Positions 1 to 6,587 of a stretch of DNA of 9,316 bases are shown piece after piece. A program made the translations under genes and the position numbers. The stretch covers positions 1 to 9,316 of the forward strand of contig JBFIHZ010000141.1 in NCBI GenBank assembly GCA_041601535.1, read 5' to 3'. The notes beneath the pieces are model-generated. The model did not search any database. It was not told the DNA's origin and saw only the letters and a program-made list of their open reading frames with translations. Positions within the stretch are counted from its first letter, which is position 1; each line of letters starts with the position of its first letter. This DNA comes from JBFIHZ01 sp041601535 (GTDB taxonomy: Bacteria; Pseudomonadota; Gammaproteobacteria; Xanthomonadales; SZUA-36).

Positions 1-1280
1 CCCACCGGCGGTGTGCCGGTAACCGAACCGACATTGGCGTACTGGCCGGCCGTGGCCACACCCGCAGCGGTGCAGGTCATGCTCTCGCCCGCTGCCAGGC
101 TTGTCTTGGGACAACTGACAGAAACGCCCTGGTCGTCGGTCACACTCACTCCGGTCAATGCCAGTTCGCCGGTATTGGTGACGAAGTAGGTCCAGGTGAC
201 AGGTGCTCCCACCACAATCTGGGGTCCGGGCGCCGCATCGGCATCAAACCCGTTGGTGGATTTTTCAATGTCAATGCCAGGCGTCCCGGTGCACTGCACA
301 AACGCACTGTCATCATCACTGGCGCTTACCGGATTATTGCCACTGCGGCATTCAGCAGAAACTGAAGAAACATTTTCCAGCATACCCACCGACTGGCAAC
401 GCCCCTCAACGTTCAAAGCGGGTATCTGCGCCCCGGTGATGGTGGTGGACTGGCCGGCTGCCAGACCGGCAATGCTGGTATTAATGCCCAGAGCAGCATC
501 GATGACCGAAATCGGCGCGGTGTGCGCCACGCTGCCCGTATTTTTTACCACCAAACGGTATTGCGCATCACCGCCTAGGGCCAGCTGAGGTGCCGTACCA
601 GACGTATCGGCATCCAGCCAGTTTTGCCCGTTGTCAATACTGATTTGTTTTTTCAGGTCTATATCACAGGCTGCCATGGTGTAAGCGATGGTTGATGAAG
701 CAGAGCTGGACAAGCCGTTGTTGCAACGGCTGGGCGGAAATCCGGGAACCGGCCAGCCCATGGCCTGGATGATGCGGCGATCCACGCCGTCCAGTTCGTG
801 CACCGCGATATCGAACTGCACATTACACTGCGTACTGGCCGGCGTCCGGATGGGCAGCCCACTGACTGTCGTAAGCGGAATGACATTGGACTCGGGCACA
901 TTGAGTTGTACCGGGTTACCCGCGGAATCAACACAATCGGTGGATAGATTGCCCAAAAACTCGACGGTATTGCCTTCAGAGGTGCAACTGGCAAAGTCCT
1001 GGCCCGGATGGCAGTTCAGCGCGAAACCAAAGGCTGAAATGTCCAGATAGCTGCCACCCTTGATGGGGCCAGCACCAATGTTTGCCGATACCCTGAGCGT
1101 GTCGCCAAGGAAAAACGGACCACCTGTGATAATGGTAAAATCGAGATCAGACGAGCAAGACCGGTCCTGTGCCTGAATGTTCCCCGCGGATACCAGGGCC
1201 AATACAACAGCCATGACCCTTCCGATGAACCGGACATGGCCCCATTTGACTGCCCCCTCTTCCTGTCCTGACTTCAGCAT
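1..1280 (-). CDS. Secreted DUF11-type repeat surface protein, 5' part only
   Basis: The reading frame stays open from the ATG at 1280 to the left edge (426 codons plus two bases), so the C-terminus is missing. Residues 1-38 look like a signal peptide (hydrophobic MAVVLALVSAG, probable cleavage after AQA). Residues ~42-205 form a Cys-rich module that is homologous to the N-terminus of the gene at 5205-6575; shared stretches include ANIGAG, YLDIS-FGF, GNTV, TDC-DSAG, SGLP-R and CNVQFD. Residues ~205-330 (LKKQISIDNG, then YRLVVKNTGS) and ~333-427 (VTWTYFVTNTG, then AAGESMTCTA, then ATAGQYANVGSV) are DUF11/DUF7507-like beta-sandwich repeats, typical of large surface or adhesin-like proteins. GGGAGAG five bases upstream supports this start; an in-frame ATG at 1319 has no clear ribosome binding site. 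By analogy with its paralogue it may end in an IPTL-CTERM tag, but that end is not visible. No enzymatic function is apparent. Confidence 0.85.
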   Translation of the reverse strand, partial: MLKSGQEEGAVKWGHVRFIGRVMAVVLALVSAGNIQAQDRSCSSDLDFTIITGGPFFLGDTLRVSANIGAGPIKGGSYLDISAFGFALNCHPGQDFASCTSEGNTVEFLGNLSTDCVDSAGNPVQLNVPESNVIPLTTVSGLPIRTPASTQCNVQFDIAVHELDGVDRRIIQAMGWPVPGFPPSRCNNGLSSSASSTIAYTMAACDIDLKKQISIDNGQNWLDADTSGTAPQLALGGDAQYRLVVKNTGSVAHTAPISVIDAALGINTSIAGLAAGQSTTITGAQIPALNVEGRCQSVGMLENVSSVSAECRSGNNPVSASDDDSAFVQCTGTPGIDIEKSTNGFDADAAPGPQIVVGAPVTWTYFVTNTGELALTGVSVTDDQGVSVSCPKTSLAAGESMTCTAAGVATAGQYANVGSVTGTPPV

Positions 1281-1285
1281 GAATG

Positions 1286-1292
1286 CTCTCCC
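1286..1292 (-). promoter_or_regulatory. Ribosome binding site GGGAGAG for the gene starting at 1280
   Basis: On the minus strand GGGAGAG lies five bases before the ATG. It decides this start over the in-frame ATG at 1319, which lacks such a motif. The paralogue at 6575 has the same GGGAGAG core. Confidence 0.7.
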
Positions 1293-1370
1293 AAAATGAT
1301 ACGCACCCAGACACGTCATTCGAATCAGGATTGCCTGGCTGCCTACTTTTCGGACCCCATACGCAAACAA

Positions 1371-1400
1371 GGATCCTTTTCGATGTCACGAAAAGCATCC
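1371..1400. repeat. Inverted repeat, 12-bp arms with one mismatch
   Basis: The arms GGATCCTTTTCG and CGAAAAGCATCC flank the 6-base loop ATGTCA, with one mismatched pair. It lies 91 bases upstream of the minus-strand start at 1280, so it could be an operator or a leader hairpin of that gene. In the minus direction it is followed by TTGTTTG, too short a T-run for a convincing terminator. Confidence 0.5.
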
Positions 1401-1540
1401 CTGCTGAAATCTATTCCTGTTAGTTGTACAGAAAGGCACGCTGCGAACCCTAAGGGACGCGGCGCCTTGCTGGTAAAAGCCTGCTGGCCTGAGCTGGACT
1501 CACTGCCTGAGCCATACCAGATGCCGGCTTCTTTTCAGCC

Positions 1541-1588
1541 CCCTGTTACCAGGAGTGTTCGACTGACCTCCCTGTTAGCGGGAGTTTT
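1541..1588. repeat. Imperfect direct repeat, two ~19-base copies
   Basis: The copies at 1541-1559 and 1570-1588 share CCCTGTTA, then GGAGT and TT at the same spacing, with a 29-base offset. Each can fold into a small hairpin (CCTG/CAGG in the first, CTCCC/GGGAG in the second), and the second is followed by TTTT. Function is unknown. Confidence 0.35.
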
Positions 1589-2008
1589 GCAACAATCTCT
1601 TTAACCCGACACCACCACGTGCTGCGGAATGTTGACAAAAAACCACAGCATAACGCCCACAGGAACAGTACATCCCTGTGTACGAATTGATCTTGAATTC
1701 CCTTTCTGCTCTGAATGAGCGTCCAGCGCCTGTGACGCTTGGGTTGATTTGTTTTGCTTGACCAGCTAAAGAATGTTTTTACAACCCCTTGTCTCCAACT
1801 ATAGCGATTTTGCCGGGAATTACCAGCGAAGTGTGCATTTTCCTGACCAATGGCAGCTCCCGCGGCACCAGTGGTATTGCACTGACTTACGGGCAATATG
1901 ATACTCGGCTTGGGCAATGCCATTCGGGGCAGTTGGCATAAGCTGTAGCGGGCACAGCCGCCACCGAACCCAGGGCCCTCAGGTTAAATCCCGGCAACCC
2001 CGCTCCAG

Positions 2009-2055
2009 TCACCGATGACATCCCTCAGTCCCCGGTGATAGAATGGGATCGGTGA
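2009..2055. repeat. Bulged inverted repeat upstream of the protease promoter
   Basis: TCACCG (2009-2014) and ATCCC (2020-2024) can pair with GGGATCGGTGA (2045-2055), giving 11 base pairs with a 5-base bulge on the left arm. It ends 33 bases before the TATAAT box at 2089, a plausible place for a regulator site, but no known operator consensus is recognised. Confidence 0.35.
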
Positions 2056-2088
2056 GAGGTTTGTTCTCCAGGCAACTGATTTAACAAA

Positions 2089-2094
2089 TATAAT
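2089..2094 (+). promoter_or_regulatory. Candidate -10 box TATAAT for the protease gene
   Basis: A perfect TATAAT lies in a locally AT-rich stretch. No good -35 is present at 16-18 bases upstream (TCCAGG at 2067 is poor; TTGTTC at 2061 has a 22-base spacer), so the promoter may need an activator or may be spurious. If used, the 5' leader would be about 165 bases and would contain three hairpins. Confidence 0.35.
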
Positions 2095-2101
2095 ACTCTA
2101 C

Positions 2102-2125
2102 GGCTTTTCAAGGTATGGAAAAGCC
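2102..2125 (+). promoter_or_regulatory. Leader hairpin 1 (8-bp perfect stem)
   Basis: GGCTTTTC (2102-2109) pairs perfectly with GAAAAGCC (2118-2125) around an 8-base loop. It begins 8 bases after the candidate -10 box, so it would sit at the very 5' end of the protease mRNA, where it might affect stability. No T-run follows, so it is not a terminator. Confidence 0.45.
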
Positions 2126-2130
2126 CGCAA

Positions 2131-2152
2131 GCGGAAAATAAATCGTTTCCGC
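2131..2152 (+). promoter_or_regulatory. Leader hairpin 2 (7-bp perfect stem)
   Basis: GCGGAAA (2131-2137) pairs with TTTCCGC (2146-2152) around the AT-rich loop ATAAATCG. It lies six bases after hairpin 1. No known riboswitch consensus was recognised. Confidence 0.45.
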
Positions 2153-2225
2153 AGTCTTTAAACGGGTTATGGGATGACCCGGGCCGGCACTTCCGCTGTT
2201 GACGGCCGGAATGAAGACCCGAAAC

Positions 2226-2244
2226 GCGCTGCAGGAAGCAGCGC
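2226..2244 (+). promoter_or_regulatory. Leader hairpin 3 (7-bp GC-rich stem) next to the ribosome binding site
   Basis: GCGCTGC (2226-2232) pairs with GCAGCGC (2238-2244) around the loop AGGAA. It ends six bases before the Shine-Dalgarno AAGGA (2251-2255) and 20 bases before the protease ATG. Its purine loop is itself Shine-Dalgarno-like, so it could compete for the ribosome or help position it. Confidence 0.45.
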
Positions 2245-2250
2245 CATGAC

Positions 2251-2255
2251 AAGGA
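2251..2255 (+). promoter_or_regulatory. Ribosome binding site AAGGA for the protease
   Basis: AAGGA lies nine bases before the ATG at 2265. It selects the frame that begins with a good signal peptide, rather than the ATGs at 2174 and 2246, which open a different, unconvincing frame. Confidence 0.7.
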
Positions 2256-2264
2256 CGTTGATAA

Positions 2265-5060
2265 ATGCAGGGATTGCACCGAAGCATTTGTGCTGTGGTA
2301 TGGCTGGCCGTGATTGCCTGGCCATTTTGCGCCCATGCAGGCAACCCTCAGTTAACCCACTTGCCTTCTCAACCTCAAAACGGCAGTGCCGCCCGCCGTG
2401 TTGAATTCAATCTTGAGCTGATCTCCGCAGAAGGCCTGATGGTCAGTGAGTTCATCCTGTACGAACCGGGCGCTTCCTTCGTCAAACCCCATTTCGCGAT
2501 GTTCAAGCTGCCCACCGGCATGTTGCTGGAAGTCAGCAATCCCGACGGCACTGAGCGCTATCGTTACAGTCAGCACAAGCGCGATGGGTATACCTTTGAC
2601 CCGCGACAGGGAGATGACGGTACCTACCGGTTCTCCAGCATGTCGATCAGTGGAGACACGGCCATCATCCGCGTTCTCGGCCCGGCGGACAGCCTCCGTC
2701 ACGGCGTGCATGGGTTGCGCATAGACCATTACCTGCTGGGGGCTGTTTCACCCGAACTGCCCACCCCGCCCCTGTCATTCCTTGAAGCCAGCGGAAAAAC
2801 GCCAGTTTCCAGACCGCAAACCAACTGCGGCATCAATCAACGCTATGACGCGGTCTGCTGGAAAGACAGCCACCCCAGTGAATATGACCGCTCCATGCCG
2901 GTCGCCGCACTGATAACTTCCACCGGCGAGGAATGCACCGCCTGGAGGGTTGGCCCGGATAACCGTCTGTTTACTGCCCAGCACTGCCTGTCCAGCCAGG
3001 CAGATGTCACCGGCTCGGAAGTCTGGTTCAACTACCAGAAAAAGTCCTGCGGTGGCTCATCCACCGAAACCGTGGTCAAGGTCAGCGGCAATGAGTTGCT
3101 GACAACCGATACGGTGCTGGATTTCGGGCTGTTTTCAGTCAACAACTTTTCCAGCATTTCGGCCTTTGGCTATCTCGGGCTGGAGGTACGCGATGCCAGC
3201 CAGGGTGAAACCATCTATATACCCCAGCACGGCCTGGGCAAGCCCAAGCAGATTGCGCTGGAAAGTGACATGAACGGCTCGGGACTGTGCGAAATAGACA
3301 GCGCCAACCATAACGGCTATGGCCCCGGAACAGATGTGGGCTATTACTGCGACACCACCACCAGCAGTTCCGGTTCCCCGGTTATTGCCGGCTCTTCCGG
3401 CAAAGTGCTGGCGCTGCACCATCTCGGCGGTTGCCTTAATTCCGGATCCAAGATGAAATTGATCTGGCCCAAGGTCTCCGCTTTCTTCGGCGGTACCGTG
3501 CCTTCCGGGGACGGCAGTTCGTCCGGTGGCAGCAACCGCGCACCCACCGCGCGGTTTGACTTCAACTGCAATGGGCTGGTCTGCGATTTTGATGGCTCGG
3601 ACAGCAGCGACCCGGATGGCAGTCTCACCGCCTACAACTGGGATTTCGGCGACGGCTCAGTGGCCTCCGGAGTTACCGCCAGTCATACGTTTAGCGCAGC
3701 CGGCAGTTTCAACGTCAGCCTGAGCGTGCGCGATGATGCCGGCTCGCAGCGCAGTACCACCAAGACCGTGACGGTGAACGTACCCAACCAGCCGCCAACC
3801 GCCCAGTTCTCCACCAGTTGCGTGGAGTTGCAATGCAGCTTCAATGCAAGCTCCAGCTCCGACCCGGATGGCAGCATCAGCAGCTACACCTGGACCCTGG
3901 GTGATGGCACCACGGCCACCGGTCTGCAGGTTGACCATGGTTACGCCAGCCCGGGCACCTACACCATCAAACTGACCGTGAAGGACGATGACAACGCCAC
4001 CGCCAGCCGCACCAAATCCGTTACCGTCAACGTGGCGAACATACCGCCGGTGGCCGAGTTCAGCAGCAGCTGTGACGGACTGGTGTGCAGTTTCGATGCC
4101 CGTGCCAGCAGCGATGCCGACGGCAGCATCGTGCAGTACGCCTGGACATTGGGCGATGGCAATACCAGCCAGGGAGCGCAAATCAGCCACAGCTATGGCA
4201 GCAGCGGAGCCTACACCATCAAGCTGACGGTCACCGACGATCGCGGCGCCAACAGCAGTAAAACCCGCAGTGTCAGCCTGGGCACACCCAACCAGGCACC
4301 CACGGCCGATTTTACCGTCAGTTGTGACGCCAACCTGTGCCAGTTCAGTGCGGCGGCCAGCAGCGACCCGGATGGCAGCATCACGCGCTATGACTGGAAC
4401 CTGGGCGATGGCAGCCAGGCCAGTGGCATCAGCCTGACCCATAGTTATGCACAGGCGGGCACCCGCCAGGTCACCCTTGAAGTGGAAGACAACAAGGGCG
4501 CTGTAGACAGCCGCCAGAAGAGCATCGTCGTGCACATGCCGGACGAGCCAACGGTTAATGTACCGCCGCTGGCAGACATCTGGTTTGACTGCACTTTCAC
4601 GACCTGCCGTTTCAACGCCGGGAACAGCTCCGACAGTGATGGACATATCACCAAGTATCATTGGGACCTGGACGACGGCAGCACTGCCACAGGCATGCAG
4701 GTCGACCATGAATTCAGCACCCCGGGCAGCTACCGGGTACGGTTGGTGGTCACCGATAACCAGGGCGCACAGTCCGATGCCACCGCAAAAGTAGTTGTTT
4801 CATCGTCCAGCCACATCCGCTTGTCTGCCAAAGGCCTGCTGTTCAAGAACAAGCTGACTGCCATGCTCAACTGGTCCGGCGCCCAGTCCAGCCAGGTGGA
4901 CGTTTACCGTAATGGCAAGCTGGTCAGCAGCGTACCGAATCGCGGACTGTACGCCGAACAAAACCTGAAAGCGCTGGCGGGCAAGTCCACCAGCTACCGG
5001 ATTTGTGAAGCCGACAGCAGCGTCTGCTCAGCCGATGTGGCGATAAAGACGGTTTATTGA
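2265..5060 (+). CDS. Secreted trypsin-like (S1, lysyl endopeptidase-like) serine protease with five PKD domains
   Basis: This 931-residue protein is predicted to be exported by Sec and to cleave proteins outside the cell. A signal peptide spans residues 1-25 (VVWLAVIAWP core, cleavage after AHA). Residues ~45-160 form a beta-rich domain of a kind that, from memory, precedes similar proteases (FVKPHFAMFKLPTG, EVSNPDG, LRIDHY). The S1 domain spans ~186-410 with His240 (FTAQHC), Asp286 (LDFGLF) and Ser369 (SSSGSP). Cys188, 198, 224, 241 and 262 fall where lysyl endopeptidases have disulfide cysteines. Five PKD repeats follow (~424-505, 508-590, 592-672, 674-757, 765-845), then an Fn3-like C-terminal domain (~850-931; LNWSGAQSSQVDVYRNG) common on secreted gammaproteobacterial proteases. 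No acidic residue is evident after GGC390 where lysyl endopeptidase has its specificity Asp, so Lys specificity should not be assumed. The gene is monocistronic and ends at a strong terminator. The protease call is firm; the substrate is unknown. Confidence 0.93.
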   Translation: MQGLHRSICAVVWLAVIAWPFCAHAGNPQLTHLPSQPQNGSAARRVEFNLELISAEGLMVSEFILYEPGASFVKPHFAMFKLPTGMLLEVSNPDGTERYRYSQHKRDGYTFDPRQGDDGTYRFSSMSISGDTAIIRVLGPADSLRHGVHGLRIDHYLLGAVSPELPTPPLSFLEASGKTPVSRPQTNCGINQRYDAVCWKDSHPSEYDRSMPVAALITSTGEECTAWRVGPDNRLFTAQHCLSSQADVTGSEVWFNYQKKSCGGSSTETVVKVSGNELLTTDTVLDFGLFSVNNFSSISAFGYLGLEVRDASQGETIYIPQHGLGKPKQIALESDMNGSGLCEIDSANHNGYGPGTDVGYYCDTTTSSSGSPVIAGSSGKVLALHHLGGCLNSGSKMKLIWPKVSAFFGGTVPSGDGSSSGGSNRAPTARFDFNCNGLVCDFDGSDSSDPDGSLTAYNWDFGDGSVASGVTASHTFSAAGSFNVSLSVRDDAGSQRSTTKTVTVNVPNQPPTAQFSTSCVELQCSFNASSSSDPDGSISSYTWTLGDGTTATGLQVDHGYASPGTYTIKLTVKDDDNATASRTKSVTVNVANIPPVAEFSSSCDGLVCSFDARASSDADGSIVQYAWTLGDGNTSQGAQISHSYGSSGAYTIKLTVTDDRGANSSKTRSVSLGTPNQAPTADFTVSCDANLCQFSAAASSDPDGSITRYDWNLGDGSQASGISLTHSYAQAGTRQVTLEVEDNKGAVDSRQKSIVVHMPDEPTVNVPPLADIWFDCTFTTCRFNAGNSSDSDGHITKYHWDLDDGSTATGMQVDHEFSTPGSYRVRLVVTDNQGAQSDATAKVVVSSSSHIRLSAKGLLFKNKLTAMLNWSGAQSSQVDVYRNGKLVSSVPNRGLYAEQNLKALAGKSTSYRICEADSSVCSADVAIKTVY
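3534..4799 (+). repeat. Five tandem PKD-encoding units, ~252-base period
   Basis: The first Cys of each unit falls at residue 435, 519, 603, 687 and 776: three exact 84-residue steps, then one of 89. At DNA level some blocks are nearly identical; the same 20 bases coding SSDPDGS occur at 3603-3622 and 4359-4378, exactly 756 (3 x 252) bases apart. This indicates expansion by internal duplication within the protease gene. Confidence 0.85.
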
Positions 5061-5124
5061 AACAGCCTCAGCCACGCTCACACAATCACCGTTCAGCCGG
5101 CCCATGCCCATGCTGCCGGACACA

Positions 5125-5155
5125 AAAAACCCCGCAGCCAGGCTGCGGGGTTTTT
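5125..5155. terminator. Strong bidirectional Rho-independent terminator
   Basis: AAAAACCCCGCAG (5125-5137) pairs perfectly with CTGCGGGGTTTTT (5143-5155) around the 5-base loop CCAGG. A T-run follows on the plus strand and an A-run precedes it, giving a T-run on the minus strand. It lies 64 bases after the protease stop and 49 bases beyond the end of the convergent IPTL-CTERM gene, so it can serve both. Confidence 0.93.
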
Positions 5156-5204
5156 GCTTGCATCAATACTTTGAATCGGAGCGTTCAGCCTACCGGTTCA
5201 GCGC

Positions 5205-6575
5205 TTATACGACCCGTCGAACACCCAGCAAACCGGCTGTCAACATCAGCAATGCCAGTAGCGCCATGCCATACTGACTGAGTGTTGGAATGCCTTCCAG
5301 GAACAGCGTATTGTAAATGGTGCATTCATTGTTGGTTCCCAGCGTCACAGCCACGCTGGAGCAATCGCTGTCATCGGTTTCCACCGCATCATCCACGCCG
5401 TTTTCGGTAACGGTGCAGTAGGACGTGCCATCGTAATGCGGGTACAGGCCTTCAATGTTATCGCTGCTGTCGCCGTTGAACTCCAGGCCACCACCAAACG
5501 TGCCGGCATCGCCGGATGGGGATTGCCGGGTGTTGTAACAGGTCCAGTCAGCCGAAGCATATTGTGAAATATCGTTTTCTTCGAAATCGCCAATCCATTC
5601 CTTGTGTACCGTGATGGCAGTTTCATCCACGGTATCGGTCACCACGCAGGTGAACGTGCCATCGATCACATCCAGGTAATGGCAGCCATTTTCATCATCG
5701 CTGATGGTGTCAGCCACACCGTCCACAGTACCCGCTGCATAACTTTCGGTATAACCGGCCGGTACCGGGTTCTCGGTCACATGGCAATCCAGTTCGCCAG
5801 CGTCGTAGGAGTTGACCACAAAGGTCACGCCGCCATCGAATTCCGATATGGTCTTGCTCTGGTCCAGCGGCAAACCGGTGTTACAGCTGAGATGAACATC
5901 GACGCTGGCCGGATTGTCATCGGTGAAATCCTTGGTGACGCGGAACTGCGCGCGGCGGGCGGAAATATCAAACGAAACGGATGATGAACCTGAAGCGTTG
6001 AGACCATTGTCACATACGCCATCCTGGCTCAACCAACCCAGAATCTGCACAATGGTATCGCCCGGATTGTCATCAGCCAGTGCCGTTACCACCACATCGA
6101 ACTGCACGTTACAGGTGGTGTTGGCGAAGTTGCGCACCGGCAATCCGCTGTTGGCAGTAAAATCCACGCGATCACCGTTTACCACCGCGTCAAACACCAC
6201 GTCATCGCCGGCGGAATCCTTGCAGTCCGTGGTGATGTCATTGGCATAAATGACCGTATTGCCCTGGGCAGTGCAGCTCGGGTAGGTGTCATCACCGCTG
6301 CAGTCCAGCAGAAACCCGAAGGTGCTGATGTCCAGGTAATTCTCATCACCGCCGGTTACGTCTCCGGCACCGATGTTGGCGGAAATGCGGATGGGTTCAT
6401 TGACCAGAAAGATCGGGCCGCCCAGCGCCTCCGCGTTGACTTCTGCGTCGCATTGCTCAACCTGCGCCGACAACACGCCAGGCCCGGCAACCAGCAATAC
6501 CACGACGAACAATATCCATTGCCGGGCTTGCATCAATACCCGGTAATTCTGGCTGTATCTCTGTGAGCGCTTCAT
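5205..6575 (-). CDS. IPTL-CTERM surface protein with N-terminal paralogous module and two SpaA-like repeats
   Basis: This 456-residue exported protein is probably anchored by an exosortase. The signal peptide ends near residue 37 (VVVLLVAGPGVLSA). Residues ~42-205 match the N-terminal module of the gene at 1-1280, with cysteines at 42, 92, 101, 118, 155 and 188. Two prealbumin/SpaA(CnaB)-like repeats follow at ~209-317 and ~320-423. Each starts with a Lys strand (FRVTKDF, ITVHKEW), has a VTEN strand, ends in VVTDT or IYNT, and carries four cysteines. The C-terminus is a tripartite sorting tag: IPTLSQYG (429-436), a hydrophobic helix (~437-450), then RR (453-454). This is the IPTL-CTERM signal recognised by exosortase H (XrtH), which is not in this window. 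The ATG at 6575 follows a good GGGAGAGG; an upstream in-frame GTG at 6629 has none and would add 18 charged residues before the signal peptide. The sorting tag is firm; the biological role is unknown. Confidence 0.9.
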   Translation of the reverse strand: MKRSQRYSQNYRVLMQARQWILFVVVLLVAGPGVLSAQVEQCDAEVNAEALGGPIFLVNEPIRISANIGAGDVTGGDENYLDISTFGFLLDCSGDDTYPSCTAQGNTVIYANDITTDCKDSAGDDVVFDAVVNGDRVDFTANSGLPVRNFANTTCNVQFDVVVTALADDNPGDTIVQILGWLSQDGVCDNGLNASGSSSVSFDISARRAQFRVTKDFTDDNPASVDVHLSCNTGLPLDQSKTISEFDGGVTFVVNSYDAGELDCHVTENPVPAGYTESYAAGTVDGVADTISDDENGCHYLDVIDGTFTCVVTDTVDETAITVHKEWIGDFEENDISQYASADWTCYNTRQSPSGDAGTFGGGLEFNGDSSDNIEGLYPHYDGTSYCTVTENGVDDAVETDDSDCSSVAVTLGTNNECTIYNTLFLEGIPTLSQYGMALLALLMLTAGLLGVRRVV

Positions 6576-6579
6576 TTTA

Positions 6580-6587
6580 CCTCTCCC
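6580..6587 (-). promoter_or_regulatory. Ribosome binding site GGGAGAGG that fixes the start at 6575
   Basis: On the minus strand GGGAGAGG precedes the ATG at 6575, with a spacing of 4 bases from its end or 7 from the GGGAG core. It favours this start over the GTG at 6629, and it matches the motif before the paralogue's start at 1280. Confidence 0.75.

Larger units (their letters stand above)
1281..2264. other. 984-base region without a convincing gene
   Basis: This stretch separates two divergently transcribed genes. The open frames inside it have no ribosome binding site, atypical amino-acid composition (for example minus 1546-1923, rich in Trp, Arg and Ser), or lie out of frame with the protease start. 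It holds an imperfect 12-bp inverted repeat (1371-1400), an imperfect direct repeat (1541-1559 and 1570-1588), a bulged inverted repeat (2009-2055), and the protease leader with a TATAAT box and three hairpins. Around 1800-1950 two plus-strand frames read for about 40 codons without a stop and look faintly protein-like, but no family is recognisable. No tRNA or known ncRNA was recognised. Confidence 0.6.

Noticed and set aside
1371..1400. Inverted repeat as a Rho-independent terminator
   Set aside because: No T-run of useful length follows on either strand, and no gene ends nearby.
1632..1654. TTGACA at 1632 as part of a plus-strand promoter
   Set aside because: Nothing resembling TATAAT lies 16-18 bases downstream, and no gene follows for over 600 bases.
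1546..1923. 125-codon minus-strand open frame in the spacer
   Set aside because: It has no Shine-Dalgarno, an odd composition rich in Trp, Arg and Ser, and no family resemblance.
2089..2264. A cyclic-di-GMP (GEMM) or other known riboswitch in the protease leader
   Set aside because: The hairpins lack the conserved core bases of the riboswitch classes I can recall; only generic stems are visible.
2174..2404. 76-codon plus-strand frame overlapping the protease start
   Set aside because: It overlaps the clear signal peptide in another frame and has no good ribosome binding site; its sequence looks non-coding.
3657..4709. 350-codon open frame on the minus strand inside the protease gene
   Set aside because: It is antisense to the PKD repeats, and its length follows from the repetitive GC-rich codons there. 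It has no ribosome binding site and a composition (Ala, Val, Gly, His) typical of a shadow frame.
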